From assembly GCA_029204225.1 (NCBI GenBank), contig CM055107.1, positions 26,063,391 to 26,127,390 of the forward strand: a stretch of 64,000 nt of DNA, written 5' to 3'. Under the pieces are notes generated by a model, which was given only the letters and a program-made list of their open reading frames with translations, ran no database searches and was not told the DNA's origin. Made by a program: the position numbers and the translations under genes. This DNA is from Diphasiastrum complanatum. Lineage: Eukaryota > Streptophyta > Lycopodiopsida > Lycopodiales > Lycopodiaceae. Positions 37,001 to 45,500 of the stretch are shown in pieces; the stretch's first letter is position 1, and each line of letters starts with the position of its first letter.

Positions 37001-40000
37001 ATCAATGCAAAATCTCCCTACACAGCCCTTTACTAACTGGAATGGAGAGTTTGCCATTTCCTTTAACTATACCATCTGCCATGGTATACTTTAGGCAAGT
37101 GTGAGCAAAGAGATTAGAGTTCTCCTTCTGAGACTCTATTTGGCCAAGATTTACCTCTCTCACAACTTTCTTATGATAAACAATGAGTATCCTCTTGCTG
37201 AATCTGTCTGATCTTAGCAATTAGGTCAATCTCTGAGATAATGCATCAGCCACATAATTTTCGACAGCTTTCTTGTACCGAATTTCCATGTGAAATTCTT
37301 GCATCAGTCCAGCCCACCTGGCTAATTGCAGAAATACATAAAAATGTCGTGGTCGGTATATACAAACCCACACCACACAAATAATGTCTCCATACTTTCA
37401 AAGCATGGACAATGGCATAGAATTCTTCTGAGTAGGGTCGATCTTCTCGCTCTCAAAGGCCACTGGCGTACCCTCTTGCATCATTGTTGTCCCAACGACA
37501 ATATCACTCTCATCCATTACTATGAAAAATGGTTTCTAAGGGTCTACTATCTTTAATGTGACAAAGTCAGCCACAGCTTTTTTTAAAACATCGAAACTTC
37601 GCTACCGACGAACATCTGTCCACTTATTATTCTATAGCATATCAATCAAAGGTACAGCCATTTGTGAACAACCCTTCACACCTTGCAATAAAACCCAAGG
37701 AATTCAAGAGAGCCTCTCAGTACCGTCAAGTTTGTAGGTACAGGCCACAGAAGGAGAACAACTCTCCTTGGACTTGGTTTTATGCCTTTAGCTAACACGA
37801 TAAAACTTACATACGCTATCTTTTATTATCATTAGAAAACAAGATGTTATCCCTTAGGGTCGCAAAACAGTTCTCAGGTGAGTTACATGAGAGCATTCTT
37901 TCATGTGTCCGTGATCAAATTTTCAAGATCTAGGAAAAAGGTCATGATCATTGTTCACATCCCTCCTTTTGATGTTTGAGAGCAGCCATCCCAATGTTGG
38001 AGGAAACAATTAGCCTAGAATCTTTGTTAGAGGAGCTCGGTTTTGATCATGGGAATAAAATGTATTGTTTGGACATTTATCATTGTCTCACAGCCTAACA
38101 CAACTTTGATATTGCAATAACTAGTTGTTGGATTCTTCACAACCTTAGCATATTTGTCCACTGATCATTATGCCATTCCAATGCCTCAATTCATGTTGCT
38201 AGGTTCGTGATGCTTAAACCCTATGAGCTGATGTGAGAGGAATCTATTGTAAGAAATGAACACAGTCGGAGATCTCTGAGTGTGGAGCACTAATCTTCTC
38301 CAGGACTGCGTAGAGAGTGTTATCATTACTATTTGTGAGGTCTGTTAAGTGGAGAGGAGAGTGTTCTTGAGGAAGAGTGCCCTTGACAAATCACTTGGTC
38401 TGTGAAGCATATATTTGAAGCATCCATCTCAATGTGTTAGATTTATTATGGAGAGTGAGGGATAAAGGCACACCAAAAAGCACCTGTAGAGGAACTGAAG
38501 GGAAGGTTAATAAGCCTTTTTCCTTCATTCATATTATAGGTACGCTTTGTGTTGCGAAGGACTCTTTGGTGTGTGTAGAAGGAAATAGGGTGAATTGGAC
38601 ATCATCCGGATGGGAAGGGAAGGAAGACGGGATCTCATCCACATCTCGAAGGCCTCGTCAGTAGCATCCTGGGCCTGCTTGGGTGGCGGAGAATCCATGA
38701 GAAAATCGTAAACTGGGGGCGTGCGAGCAACAGGACGTGGTGGTGGAACCGCAGTGGCAACTGACGGACGTGATGGGACAGGATCCACCGGAATGGGTGC
38801 AGATGGGGGTGCGTGTGGCGGAACTGTCTGAGGGGGATGAGGGGCAATGGGACGGGATGAGGATGGACTCCCTCTCCTCGTGCGTGCCAGCCAAGCAGGC
38901 AGCAACTCTGGGTCAGCCACATAAGGAGCAGTGCAAAACAGGAGAACGCCCTCCGAAATGGTGTTATCCCCCGCCACGAGCCACGGCCCGTAGGTGTCCA
39001 GTAGTCGCTACCTGTCGGGGACAGACATGCTGCCACAAGGGGCAGCATTTAAGGTGGCACCATTTTTGGCGCGTGCACCAAGCAGGTGACCTTTAAGTGA
39101 GTGAGGGACGCAGCAAATTCGACGAGACAGTATCGGCAACCTACGATCTTGTGACCGGTCTTGTGGGACTTGTTGGCAACCCGCTTGACAATGTCTACCT
39201 CGTCCACAGACCAGAAAGGTCGGATTGCACCATTGCGAAGGAGAAAACTAGGGCAGAAATGCAGCTAAAGCTAAAGCTGGTAGAATGGATTGCTGGAAAA
39301 AAAACAGCAGGGTTCACTGTTGGAGAGACGCTGAAAATGGGCGAAGGCAGGGCAAAGCAATCAGATGCAAGGCAAGGCGTTGCGTGGGCGAAGGGTGACG
39401 CAAGGAATCGAAGGCAGACTTGTTTTTTGTGATAACTTGTTGGATTCTCTTCAATTAGCATCACTTAAGATGCCAAAGATTCCAAGAGTAAAGTCAATAA
39501 TTCTCTTCACACACTTTATACTAGGAATATTTGCACATCCAAATTAAATGCAATCGGTAAAAAGCATAACCCAAGAACTCTTTGAGTCTTTTGCTAAATA
39601 ACATAAGGATTATGACCTAGTTAAATATTGATAGCTAGAAAGTGCTTGTTTTTTTTAATGCTTGTATATAGAGCTCATATGTTGAATATCTATAACTACA
39701 TAAATCCTCAGCTTAGAAGCTTCTCAACTGCCTGTGTGATTGTGTTTCCAGAAGCTCTCGACACAGTTATTCGAGGTCTGGTGCTACTAAACTGTGCCGG
39801 TGGCATGAACAATAAGGCAGTTACAGATGACTGGCGGTTGATATTAGCAACCCCTATACTGTGGATTGTAGACTTCCTTTTGAAGCAGCGGAATGTTGCA
39901 TCTTACCTATTCAATCAGTTAAAGTCAAAGTTAAGCACTTTCTAGTTGCAACCGTTCATATAAACATAATATGAACCTACAAGGTTTCAATTGCAGCAAA

Positions 40001-40651
40001 CTAAAGACTGTTTGGGAAGTGTTCTTGAACCTAGTCTATTTGAATTGGCACGTGTGAGCATCCTATGAAGATGTCTTTAGGTTCATATTTGCTCATGGTG
40101 CATTGACTAAACAATTGTCTATGTATAAGCAGAGAGAATCTGAAGGCTGTCTTGCAATCTGTTTACGCCAACAAAGATGCAGTCGATGACGAACTTGTAG
40201 AGGTCCCTATTCTAATCTCTTCAAATTACTGGAGCCTGAAGTGCATATCTACCAAAAAAAATGATGCATAATGTTTAAAAATTCGTATGCAGATAAGTTA
40301 ATGGCAACCCATAACAGCAGTTCTGTTTCTCAGATCATTATGAGGCCTGCAGAGGATTATGGAGCTCTGGATGCTTTTGTTTCTATTGTAACAGGCCCAC
40401 CAGGACCAACTCCTATGTCATTGATGACCAGCATCAGGAACCCTGTTCTCATATTGTGGGGTGACAATGACCCTTTTACTCCAATAGATGGACCGGTTGG
40501 AAAGTACTTTTGTGCACTTCCGTCATCTTCATCAAATGTATCGCTTCACTTGCTACCAAATGTAGGGCATTGCCCTCATGATGAGCAACCAGAATTAGTC
40601 AATGAAAAGATTTTAGCATGGATTGCAACTCTTCCCTACAGTATTAGGTGA
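18382..40651 (+). CDS. Chloroplast-type alpha/beta hydrolase, six exons
   Basis: Exons 18382-18941, 25963-26074, 26293-26386, 39752-39929, 40133-40202 and 40334-40651 join in one frame to 443 codons; all introns begin GT and end AG. The N-terminus is Ser/Cys/Arg-rich with few acidic residues, like a chloroplast transit peptide. The fold is a classic alpha/beta hydrolase: oxyanion HGFGAS (176-181), [12 protein letters not shown] (about 202-213), nucleophile elbow GNSVG (Ser244), acid in WGDNDPFTP (Asp384) and His417 in [11 protein letters not shown]. The family resembles the plastid hydrolases At5g19850 and At4g36530 of Arabidopsis, in the wider group with pheophytinase and chlorophyll dephytylase; substrate unknown. 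ATG at 18391 is an equally good start (440 aa). Introns 1 and 3 are 7.0 and 13.4 kb and full of transposons. Confidence 0.9.
18942..22273. other. Intron 1, left part: no recognised gene
   Basis: About 3.3 kb of intron without a supported element. Small tandem copies occur: TTTTAACAATGCTGTGA twice near 20326-20360 and TACAATTT three times near 20597. A Ser/Pro-coding stretch near 21340-21410 comes from CATCCTCAT-like repeats and is probably not a gene. Confidence 0.5.
22274..22470 (-). pseudogene. hAT transposase-like fragment
   Basis: The minus strand reads [19 protein letters not shown], then [20 protein letters not shown] and IDDLNAFK. The LHxxAxxLxP...F pattern followed by an acidic alpha-helical stretch is typical of the region before the C-terminal dimerisation domain of hAT transposases. 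Only about 60 codons are readable; no terminal inverted repeats were found. Confidence 0.4.
22506..22790 (-). pseudogene. Ty3 integrase fragment
   Basis: [20 protein letters not shown] followed by NGYSP resembles the block after the integrase core of Ty3 elements (AYN...TG.SPFE..YG..P). The frame is otherwise hydrophobic and decayed. It is antisense to the hydrolase gene. Confidence 0.5.
23168..24011 (+). repeat. LTR in intron 1, inverted copy of 43201-44140
   Basis: It runs from TGTGTAAGCC to TCTGTCAACA (844 bp). The reverse complement occurs at 43201-44140, and a 149-bp piece at 45352-45500. It is probably a solo LTR, because no internal region adjoins it. It sits next to a Ty3 RT fragment at 24012, which it may have interrupted; no clear 5-bp target duplication is visible. 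Confidence 0.75.
24012..24120 (-). pseudogene. Ty3 reverse transcriptase fragment
   Basis: [20 protein letters not shown] followed by DVLRPF is the conserved Ty3 RT block just before the catalytic FLDD motif. The LTR end at 24011 cuts it off there. Confidence 0.7.
24121..25962. other. Intron 1, right part: no recognised gene
   Basis: A 114-codon plus-strand frame at 24441-24785 (hydrophobic, Phe/Leu-rich) matches nothing I know and lies wholly inside the intron. The rest ends in the polypyrimidine tract of exon 2. Confidence 0.5.
25963..26074 (+). CDS. Hydrolase exon 2
   Basis: The acceptor TTCTTTGTACAG|GAACATTGG is preceded by a pyrimidine-rich tract. The exon encodes [20 protein letters not shown] and ends with METWGQ at the donor CAG|GTGGGC. 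Its length (112 nt) completes the split Arg codon of exon 1 and restores phase 0. Confidence 0.9.
26293..26386 (+). CDS. Hydrolase exon 3 (nucleophile elbow)
   Basis: After GGTCAG it encodes [19 protein letters not shown] and [12 protein letters not shown], holding the catalytic Ser in GNSVG. The donor is GCCG|GTAAAT. Its 94 nt leave one base of a split codon for exon 4. Confidence 0.9.
26387..26944. other. Start of 13.4-kb intron 3, no element identified
   Basis: From the donor GTAAAT to the LINE fragment I see only AT-rich sequence. Confidence 0.5.
26945..27440 (-). pseudogene. LINE 3' end, zinc-binding RT domain
   Basis: On the minus strand [20 protein letters not shown] is followed by C-x2-C, then [17 protein letters not shown], which is the zf-RVT pattern (C-x2-C...H...C) at the C-terminus of plant LINE-type reverse transcriptases. 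A stop lies between the first two Cys. The upstream RT domain is absent, as expected of a 5'-truncated LINE. No poly(A) tail was confirmed. Confidence 0.6.
27489..28954 (-). repeat. 3' LTR of intron-3 copia
   Basis: It is bounded by TGTCGTGATG at the left and CTCCAACA at the right, next to CTCCCCCTTAAG, which is the polypurine tract read on the minus strand. A minus-strand TATA-like ACTATATATATG lies near 28143-28155. About 120 bp downstream of it is a (CT)n tract (27958-28025; GA on the element's sense strand). Confidence 0.75.
27958..28025. repeat. (CT)n microsatellite inside LTR
   Basis: About 34 perfect CT units within the LTR of the intron-3 copia, in the expected 5' untranslated part of its transcript. 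Confidence 0.95.
28955..31900 (-). pseudogene. Copia integrase-RT-RNase H, 5' truncated
   Basis: Reading right to left: pre-integrase [13 protein letters not shown] and CENCLLGKQ, integrase core [22 protein letters not shown] and [15 protein letters not shown] (31650-31100). Then a linker, RT from 30480 ([48 protein letters not shown]) with an intact YVDD box near 29955. RNase H runs from 29430 to 28974 with [19 protein letters not shown] and [13 protein letters not shown] replaces the Trp of the first RNase H motif near 29427, and frameshifts occur near 30950, 30750, 30030 and 29850. Gag and protease are missing beyond about 31900, and there is no 5' LTR. Confidence 0.88.
31901..32206. other. 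Spacer between copia and chromovirus
   Basis: About 300 bp without recognisable features. Confidence 0.4.
32207..32564 (-). repeat. 3' LTR of chromovirus, GC-rich
   Basis: It runs from TGTAATAGATCC to GCTCGTAACA, next to CTCCCTCCCCCTTAAG (polypurine tract on the minus strand). It is much richer in GC than its surroundings. It contains a perfect 10-bp-arm hairpin at 32333-32359 with CACGTGG and ACGTGGC motifs. Confidence 0.65.
32333..32359. promoter_or_regulatory. G-box/ABRE-like hairpin in LTR
   Basis: TCGGCCACGT and ACGTGGCCGA are perfect reverse complements separated by 7 nt. Each arm plus loop carries ACGTGG, the core of G-box and ABA-response elements bound by plant bZIP factors. Function is inferred only from the motif. 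Confidence 0.4.
32590..36124 (-). pseudogene. Ty3 chromovirus gag-pol, integrase deleted
   Basis: Gag starts at 36124 ([40 protein letters not shown]) and shifts frame near 35560. The knuckle [14 protein letters not shown] (about 35190) is intact. The protease reads [12 protein letters not shown], with D-D-G in place of D-S/T-G. RT (34400-33300) has [42 protein letters not shown] and [11 protein letters not shown], interrupted by a 449-bp insertion. RNase H has [13 protein letters not shown] and [11 protein letters not shown]. Right after RNase H (about 32710) a chromodomain-like [17 protein letters not shown] appears, so integrase is deleted. The chromodomain tail identifies a chromovirus. 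No 5' LTR matching 32207-32564 is found right of gag. Confidence 0.85.
33443..33891. mobile_element. 449-bp insertion with inverted ends inside chromovirus RT
   Basis: It is flanked by AACTT at 33438-33442 and 33892-33896, a 5-bp target duplication. Its ends read AGTTATG and CATAACT, a 7-bp inverted repeat. Removing it joins LRPYLGK to FVVVFLDD in frame, which proves it is an insertion. Near its left end is a 30-35-bp unit (AAGCTATGAAAGCA...) repeated two to three times. No coding region. It may be a MITE or a solo short LTR; the family is not recognised. Confidence 0.8.
36125..36480 (-). repeat. Possible LTR of a second Ty3 element
   Basis: TGACACGTGTCATG at 36126 to CTCTAGCA near 36463 is followed by TCCCTTTCCCCTCAAA, a purine tract on the minus strand. 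Position fits a 3' LTR of the Ty3 remnant to the right. No second copy is in the window. Confidence 0.35.
36481..37880 (-). pseudogene. Second Ty3 remnant (RNase H, integrase N-terminus)
   Basis: Heavily decayed. On the minus strand RNase H traces appear at 37500-37330: [14 protein letters not shown], then AMPLSMLCKYGD, corresponding to the PVAFES.K and ALK.WRHYL blocks of Ty3 RNase H. A connection to integrase follows: [19 protein letters not shown] near 37290-37230. Beyond that (37220-37000) only fragments with stops and shifts are readable. Confidence 0.6.
37881..38530. other. Intron 3 spacer, no feature seen
   Basis: AT-rich sequence without a recognisable element. Confidence 0.4.
38531..39240 (-). 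pseudogene. hAT-like BED zinc-finger and Pro-rich segment
   Basis: On the minus strand [17 protein letters not shown] followed by FAASLTHLK (about 39170-39090) resembles the BED-type zinc finger at the N-terminus of hAT transposases (C-x2-C then S-x-x-x-LK). After a frame shift, a Pro/Ser-rich stretch covers 38900-38700 ([15 protein letters not shown]). The tract is conspicuously GC-rich compared with neighbours. Together with the hAT piece at 22274 it may derive from related elements, but no terminal repeats were seen. Confidence 0.35.
39241..39751. other. End of intron 3, no feature seen
   Basis: No element recognised. It ends in the polypyrimidine tract and TTTCCAG acceptor of exon 4. Confidence 0.5.
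39752..39929 (+). CDS. Hydrolase exon 4 (cap region)
   Basis: The acceptor TGTGTTTCCAG|AAGCTCTC follows the 13.4-kb intron. The exon encodes [20 protein letters not shown] and then the helical lid segment with [20 protein letters not shown]. The donor is TCAAA|GTTAAG. The phase matches exons 3 and 5. Confidence 0.88.
40133..40202 (+). CDS. Hydrolase exon 5
   Basis: A short 70-nt exon encoding [20 protein letters not shown] and LVE. The acceptor is ATAAGCAG|AGAGAATC. The donor GAG|GTCCCT is a weak match to consensus but keeps phase and family sequence. Confidence 0.85.
40334..40651 (+). CDS. Hydrolase exon 6 (Asp and His of triad)
   Basis: The acceptor TCTGTTTCTCAG|ATCATT precedes [17 protein letters not shown]. 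The exon carries [19 protein letters not shown] and [19 protein letters not shown], the last two catalytic positions of the fold, and ends with TGA at 40649. An upstream ATG at 40271 lies in intron 5 and is not used. Confidence 0.92.
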   Translation: MIMRPAEDYGALDAFVSIVTGPPGPTPMSLMTSIRNPVLILWGDNDPFTPIDGPVGKYFCALPSSSSNVSLHLLPNVGHCPHDEQPELVNEKILAWIATLPYSIR

Positions 40652-40903
40652 TACTGAATCATAGCCTTATTGAATTAGAGAATGGATGGTGTGCTTGGGA
40701 TCAGTCAATTCTGTTTTGGTTGTAATAGGCTATAACTTGGCTACAATATGCGGTCAAAGCACCAACGTATCAGGCAAAGGTGTATATATTTCATATTTAT
40801 CCATGGTCAATATTGGCCGTCAAGTATCATGCGAGCTTAAATTCAATTCTTGAACATACGGAAGTATATTGTCTTGTTCCACCCAGTGCCCCAGCTCTTT
40901 AAA

Positions 40904-43012
40904 GAAAAACCTGTTTTTCATGTAGCATGATTTTCAACTTGAGGAAACCATGGAGTTTTCTGAAACATGTTCAATATATACACTAGAAGAGATGATTGAA
41001 TGATTTAAAATTTTCAATTTTTAGTAAAAAAGGTATTTGAAGTTAATCACAACGATGATTGCATCCAGTATGGTAATACTTCATGCTGTTTAAGATGTAA
41101 CCAGTTGTGATCATTGTCTTGCTAGTTATTTATTCTGTATAGCCTTGAAGTTGCATCTCGTAAATAGCTCTGTTTTTATCATGCTTACCCTAGGCCCTGT
41201 ATTCCTTGGACCTTTTAAGTTTTCACAACACTGAACCATAGACAAATCATGTTCTGGAATTTCAGGTTGTTTCCGGAGTGGAACAGTTTGTTTGTTTGTT
41301 TGCTTGTTTGTTTTTGTTGCTTTTCTATGTAAACTATCTTAGGTATCTTAGGGGGAAAGACATCCTATAAAGTTAACAAAAAAAAACAATGATACTTATT
41401 AGGTGCTAGGAATACTAAATTACATGCTGTTGCATTGGACCCAAGTTCGCTTTGCTACACTTTTAGATCACGCAAAGCATTGAATAACATTGAACGACCC
41501 TTCTATATCTACGCTCTATAGTTTTGGGATCAGTATCCATGCACATGGAAGACATTCTAACAGATCTTGAAGTCCTATTGGGAATTCTTCTACCGTACCT
41601 TGTTGCACATCATGCAAGGTACTATGCTCCTTAATACATACGAGCAATTACTAAAGAAACCTTAATCCAAATTCCAAAGTAACAAAACTTGATCTTCATG
41701 GGGTTTAACTTCCTCTTGGTAGCACTCCTTCCTCAACACTCTAGATTTTTAACATGCAAGCTTTAACCTTGATATCTCTGACAACGAATAACGAGGAGTC
41801 ACTACATTGACATAGATGTGTTCAGCATAATAGAATTCCCTAGATTTTGAAACATCTTATTGCTCCCAATTTACATGTTTGTTAATGGTTCCACCGGCTG
41901 TAAATAAAAAAATTAGGGCTTTTTTTTTGTTTTCCTTTTTTGTTTGTTTGTTTGTTTGTTTGTTTTCATGCTACATGAAAAACCTATTTTTCATGTAGCA
42001 TGATTTTCAACTTGAGGAAACCATGGAGTTTTCTGAAACATGTTCAATATATACACTAGAAGAGATGATTGAATGATTTAAAATTTTCAATTTTTAGTAA
42101 AAAAGGTATTTGAAGTTAATCACAACGATGATTGCATCCAGTATGGTAATACTTCATGCTGTTTAAGATGTAACCAGTTGTGATCATTGTCTTGCTAGTT
42201 ATTTATTCTGTATAGCCTTGAAGTTGCATCTCGTAAATAGCTCTGTATTTATCATGCTTACCCTAGGCCCTGTATTCCTTGGACCTTTAAGTTTTCACAA
42301 CACTGAACCATAGACAAATCATGTTCTGGAATTTCAGGTTGTTTCCGGAGTGGAACAGTTTGTTTGTTTGCTTGCTTGTTTGTTTTTGTTGCTTTTCTAT
42401 GTAAACTATCTGAGGTATCTTAGGGGGAAAGACATCCTATAAAGTTAACAAAAAAAAACAATGATACTTATTAGGTGCTAGGAATACTAAATTACATGCT
42501 GTTGCATTGGACCCAAGTTCGCTTTGCTACACTTTTAGATCACGCAAAGCATTGAATAACATTGAACGACCCTTCTATATCTACGCTCTATAGTTATGGG
42601 ATCAGTATCCATGCACGTGGAAGACATTCTAACAGATCTTGAAGTCCTATTGGGAATTCTTCTACCGTACCTTGTTGCACATCATGCAAGGTACTATGCT
42701 CCTTAATACATACGAGCAATTACTAAAGAAACCTTAATCCAAATTCCAAAGTAACAAAACTTGATCTTCATGGGGTTTAACTTCCTCTTGGTAGCACTCC
42801 TTCCTCAACACTCTAGATTTTTAACATGCAAGCCTTAACCTTGATATCTCTGACAACGAATAACGAGGAGTCACTACCTTGACATAGATGTGTTCAGCAT
42901 AATAGAATTCCCTAGATTTTGAAACATCTTATTGCTCCCAATTTACATGTTTGTTAATGGTTCCACCGGCTGTAAATAAAAAAATTAGGGCTTTTTTTTT
43001 GTTTTCCTTTTT
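40904..43012. repeat. 1073-bp tandem duplication downstream of hydrolase
   Basis: Copy 1 is 40904-41940 and copy 2 is 41977-43012, offset 1073 bp. By eye I count fewer than ten differences over about 1030 bp, so the event is recent. The joint is a short (TTTG)n run and a hairpin (41966-42003). The first copy starts about 250 bp past the hydrolase stop codon, so 3' UTR or termination signals may be duplicated. No ORF of note. Confidence 0.92.
41966..42003. other. Perfect 17-bp stem hairpin at duplication joint
   Basis: TCATGCTACATGAAAAA (41966-41982), loop CCTA, then its exact complement (41987-42003). Copy 1 has only the right arm at the corresponding place (40914-40930), so the left arm is specific to the joint. 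Confidence 0.9.
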
Positions 43013-43200
43013 TTTTTCCTTTTTTGGTTCCAACAATTCAGCACACTCTAACCTTGGAACATTTTTTTAATGCAACATACCATTGAACATTATAATACAC
43101 TTACTATTTATACTATGACTATTCTGATCGTGGATTGAGTCTCATCTTCTTTTTTCATAGAGTTTAATAGAGACTCATGCAAACTGACAGATACAAATAG
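43013..43200. other. Short spacer, no feature seen
   Basis: AT-rich sequence between the duplication and the next LTR. Confidence 0.4.
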
Positions 43201-44140
43201 TGTTGACAGATCTCCTGTTCTAAAGGATCTGTTAACTGGTTATTCTACTTCTTGTTTACAGATCTGCCTGTTACTAGGCTTCTTGGGCACTTCTTGTATG
43301 TTTATCTTGTTTAAAGCCCAAACCAGGCAGAGAGGGATTGATATCAATGTAGTATATGTCTTGCCTATCATAGGACAATCTAGAGACGTCTCTCTTGAAC
43401 CTTATCACATGCATTCAAAACCAAACATCCATGCGTTCAACCAAGAAATCAGCATGTAGATCCGTTGAAATAACCATGATTCTACTTCTACTTTGCTGCA
43501 AAACGAACTGAATCAAGTCCTAAACTAAATAATCTACATGCATTACTCTACAAACAAGAAAACAAGAACCACTCTAGCAACATTTTGAAAATGCAAAAAT
43601 CAAGAAACACACATTTCTTGAATCTTGGATTTCAAGAACATCAAGAAATGAAATGCAAATGGATTTGCAAGACTTACACCACAAACCAACTCATGATGAA
43701 TTACCACAATGCTTAATCCTATATTAATCTACAAAAGCAAGAAAGGTAGTCCTCTCTAGATCCACAACCACACACAAAGGAGATAGAGGGGCAAGATCAT
43801 TAATGCATCACTCAAAAAACAAGAATGATCAAGGAGCTCAAGAATGCATCAAACTCATAGAAGATATTCTCATTTCAACATGGAGTAAATACATTTACAA
43901 AAAGCTTCTCTTCTACAAAGGGTTCAAATAAGCAAGAGAGCTCATTAGGTAGCATCCTAGTGGCATTTTCACATTACACAAATTACAAGTGGAATTATCT
44001 TCTCCACTAGAGGTTACCATCAAAAGGAGGCTCACTCTACTTTTTTAAAAGAGGTCTACTTGCATTTATTACATTTGCCTAGAAATATTAGTTCCCACAT
44101 GGTCATTCCATCTTTCAGGATTCACCATGAGGCTTACACA
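43201..44140 (-). repeat. LTR, inverted partner of intron-1 LTR
   Basis: On the plus strand it runs from TGTTGACAGATC to GGCTTACACA, the reverse complement of the 23168-24011 LTR with an extra stretch near 43760-43850. It is the 3' LTR of the minus-oriented element ending at 45500. Confidence 0.75.
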
Positions 44141-44542
44141 GTTTTTACTTGCCATTTTTAACTACTACTTCTTGGCTCTCATACTCGGCTCTCAGTCTTC
44201 GTTCAACCCTTCCTCCTCGGTATAAGGTGAGAGGTGCTCTTGGGTAGCTCTGGTCGAGTATCTTGGGGATTCGTCAAAATCAGACAACATCATCCCACCC
44301 CTAATGTGTTGCAGGACTCACTGCAACCCATATTGAATGATATTGCTTCGCATTGGCATCTTCGATTGTCACTTGGAAAAGCATAGATCCTCGTTCGCTT
44401 GTATAAAACCAAGTGTTTATTGCTACCGGTTCTTACCACAATTTCGCCAATTTTCGCAATTTAATTAAAACATCCTATTGTCACAAATAGTTGACATCTT
44501 CAAAATTGGAGAGCTCCTAGTAGCTTGACAACCTTGCATGCC

Positions 44543-45255
44543 TCAGTGCTTTTCTCGTGTCTCTTTTTTTTCTTTTTTGTCACTTGTTTCTGCCATGGAT
44601 AGTTTCACTTCTAGCTTTTTGACAGATTCTAACTTTTGGGAGGTCTGTATCTTCCATTCTGGTTCTAGGTGTTTCCTCAGTTCTTCTCTCAGTTGAAATT
44701 TCAGTCTTGTCGATGCTCTTTCTTTGACGAGAAGAGGAGAATCTTCGATCGGTAGGTTGTACAAACCTTGGGTTATCAGTCTTCAAGGGAATGAACTTAT
44801 CGACAAATTAGTGGTAGGAACATATTTGGATGGATGGGTTGGTGACGATAGGAAATCATGATGAAGGGCTTGGTGGAAGGATGAAAGAACTGATAGTTCT
44901 ACAGTTGCAGCCTTGGACCCTTGCAATGTCAAGCTTTGACCACCACTTGCTAGTTGAGGAGCTCACTTTGTCTTGCAGGCTCACTGTTGTCTTTGTCTTT
45001 TCCTTTTTTGCAGCTCCTTCCTGTGATCCATTACTTTTGGATCACTTTAGATTTCATAGGAGAGGATTCGACTATCATTCCTCCAGAGAGTTTCTTTTGA
45101 TCAAGATCGATCTGACTCATCTGTGGCTTAAGTTTTGTCCTTTCCTCCTCATCTTCTTGGATCTTTCTCTTTATTTTTTGTAGCTTTTTCGTTTGCTTTC
45201 TTAGATCTTCTTTTGTGGCTGTCCAACCAATGTAGGTGGTAGTTGATCTCTGCAA
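44543..45255 (-). pseudogene. Charged coiled-coil frames in non-autonomous element
   Basis: Two minus-strand frames: 45255-45031 with KEDLRKQTKKLQKIKRKIQE, and 44764-44543 with LKFQLREELRKHLEPEWKIQ and KKEKKETREKH. Both are Lys/Glu-rich and probably alpha-helical, as in some Gag N-termini. No zinc knuckle. I do not recognise them. Confidence 0.3.
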
Positions 45256-45500
45256 GACATTTGCAACGATCTATTAGGTGCTTCGGTAAGACTATCAAGG
45301 TCTGAAAACTGGAGATTAATGTGTGGAGTTCAAGCAGTAACGTGTGCCAAATGTTGACAGATCCCCTGCTCTAGAGAGTCTATTAACTAATTATTCTGCT
45401 TCTTGTTTACAGATCTGTCTGTTACCAAGCTTCTTGGACACTTCTTGTATGTTTATCTTTCTTGTTTAAATCCCAAATCAGGCAGAGAGGGACTGATATC

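Larger units (their letters stand above)
43201..45500 (-). mobile_element. Short non-autonomous LTR element, 5' LTR truncated
   Basis: Read on the minus strand: partial 5' LTR (45500-45352), a primer-site-like TTTGGCACACG directly next to it, about 1.2 kb internal region, and the full 3' LTR (44140-43201). The internal region holds only two short charged frames. No pol motifs. The primer site is not of the initiator-Met type seen in the copia elements here. Confidence 0.55.

Noticed and set aside
38737-39096. Plus-strand frame of 119 codons opposite the Pro-rich segment
   Set aside because: Antisense shadow of a GC-rich minus-strand frame; no recognisable motif.
40271-40333. ATG-initiated extension upstream of exon 6
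   Set aside because: Phase and family sequence join exon 5 directly to 40334 through a good TTTCTCAG acceptor; the upstream codons do not match the family.
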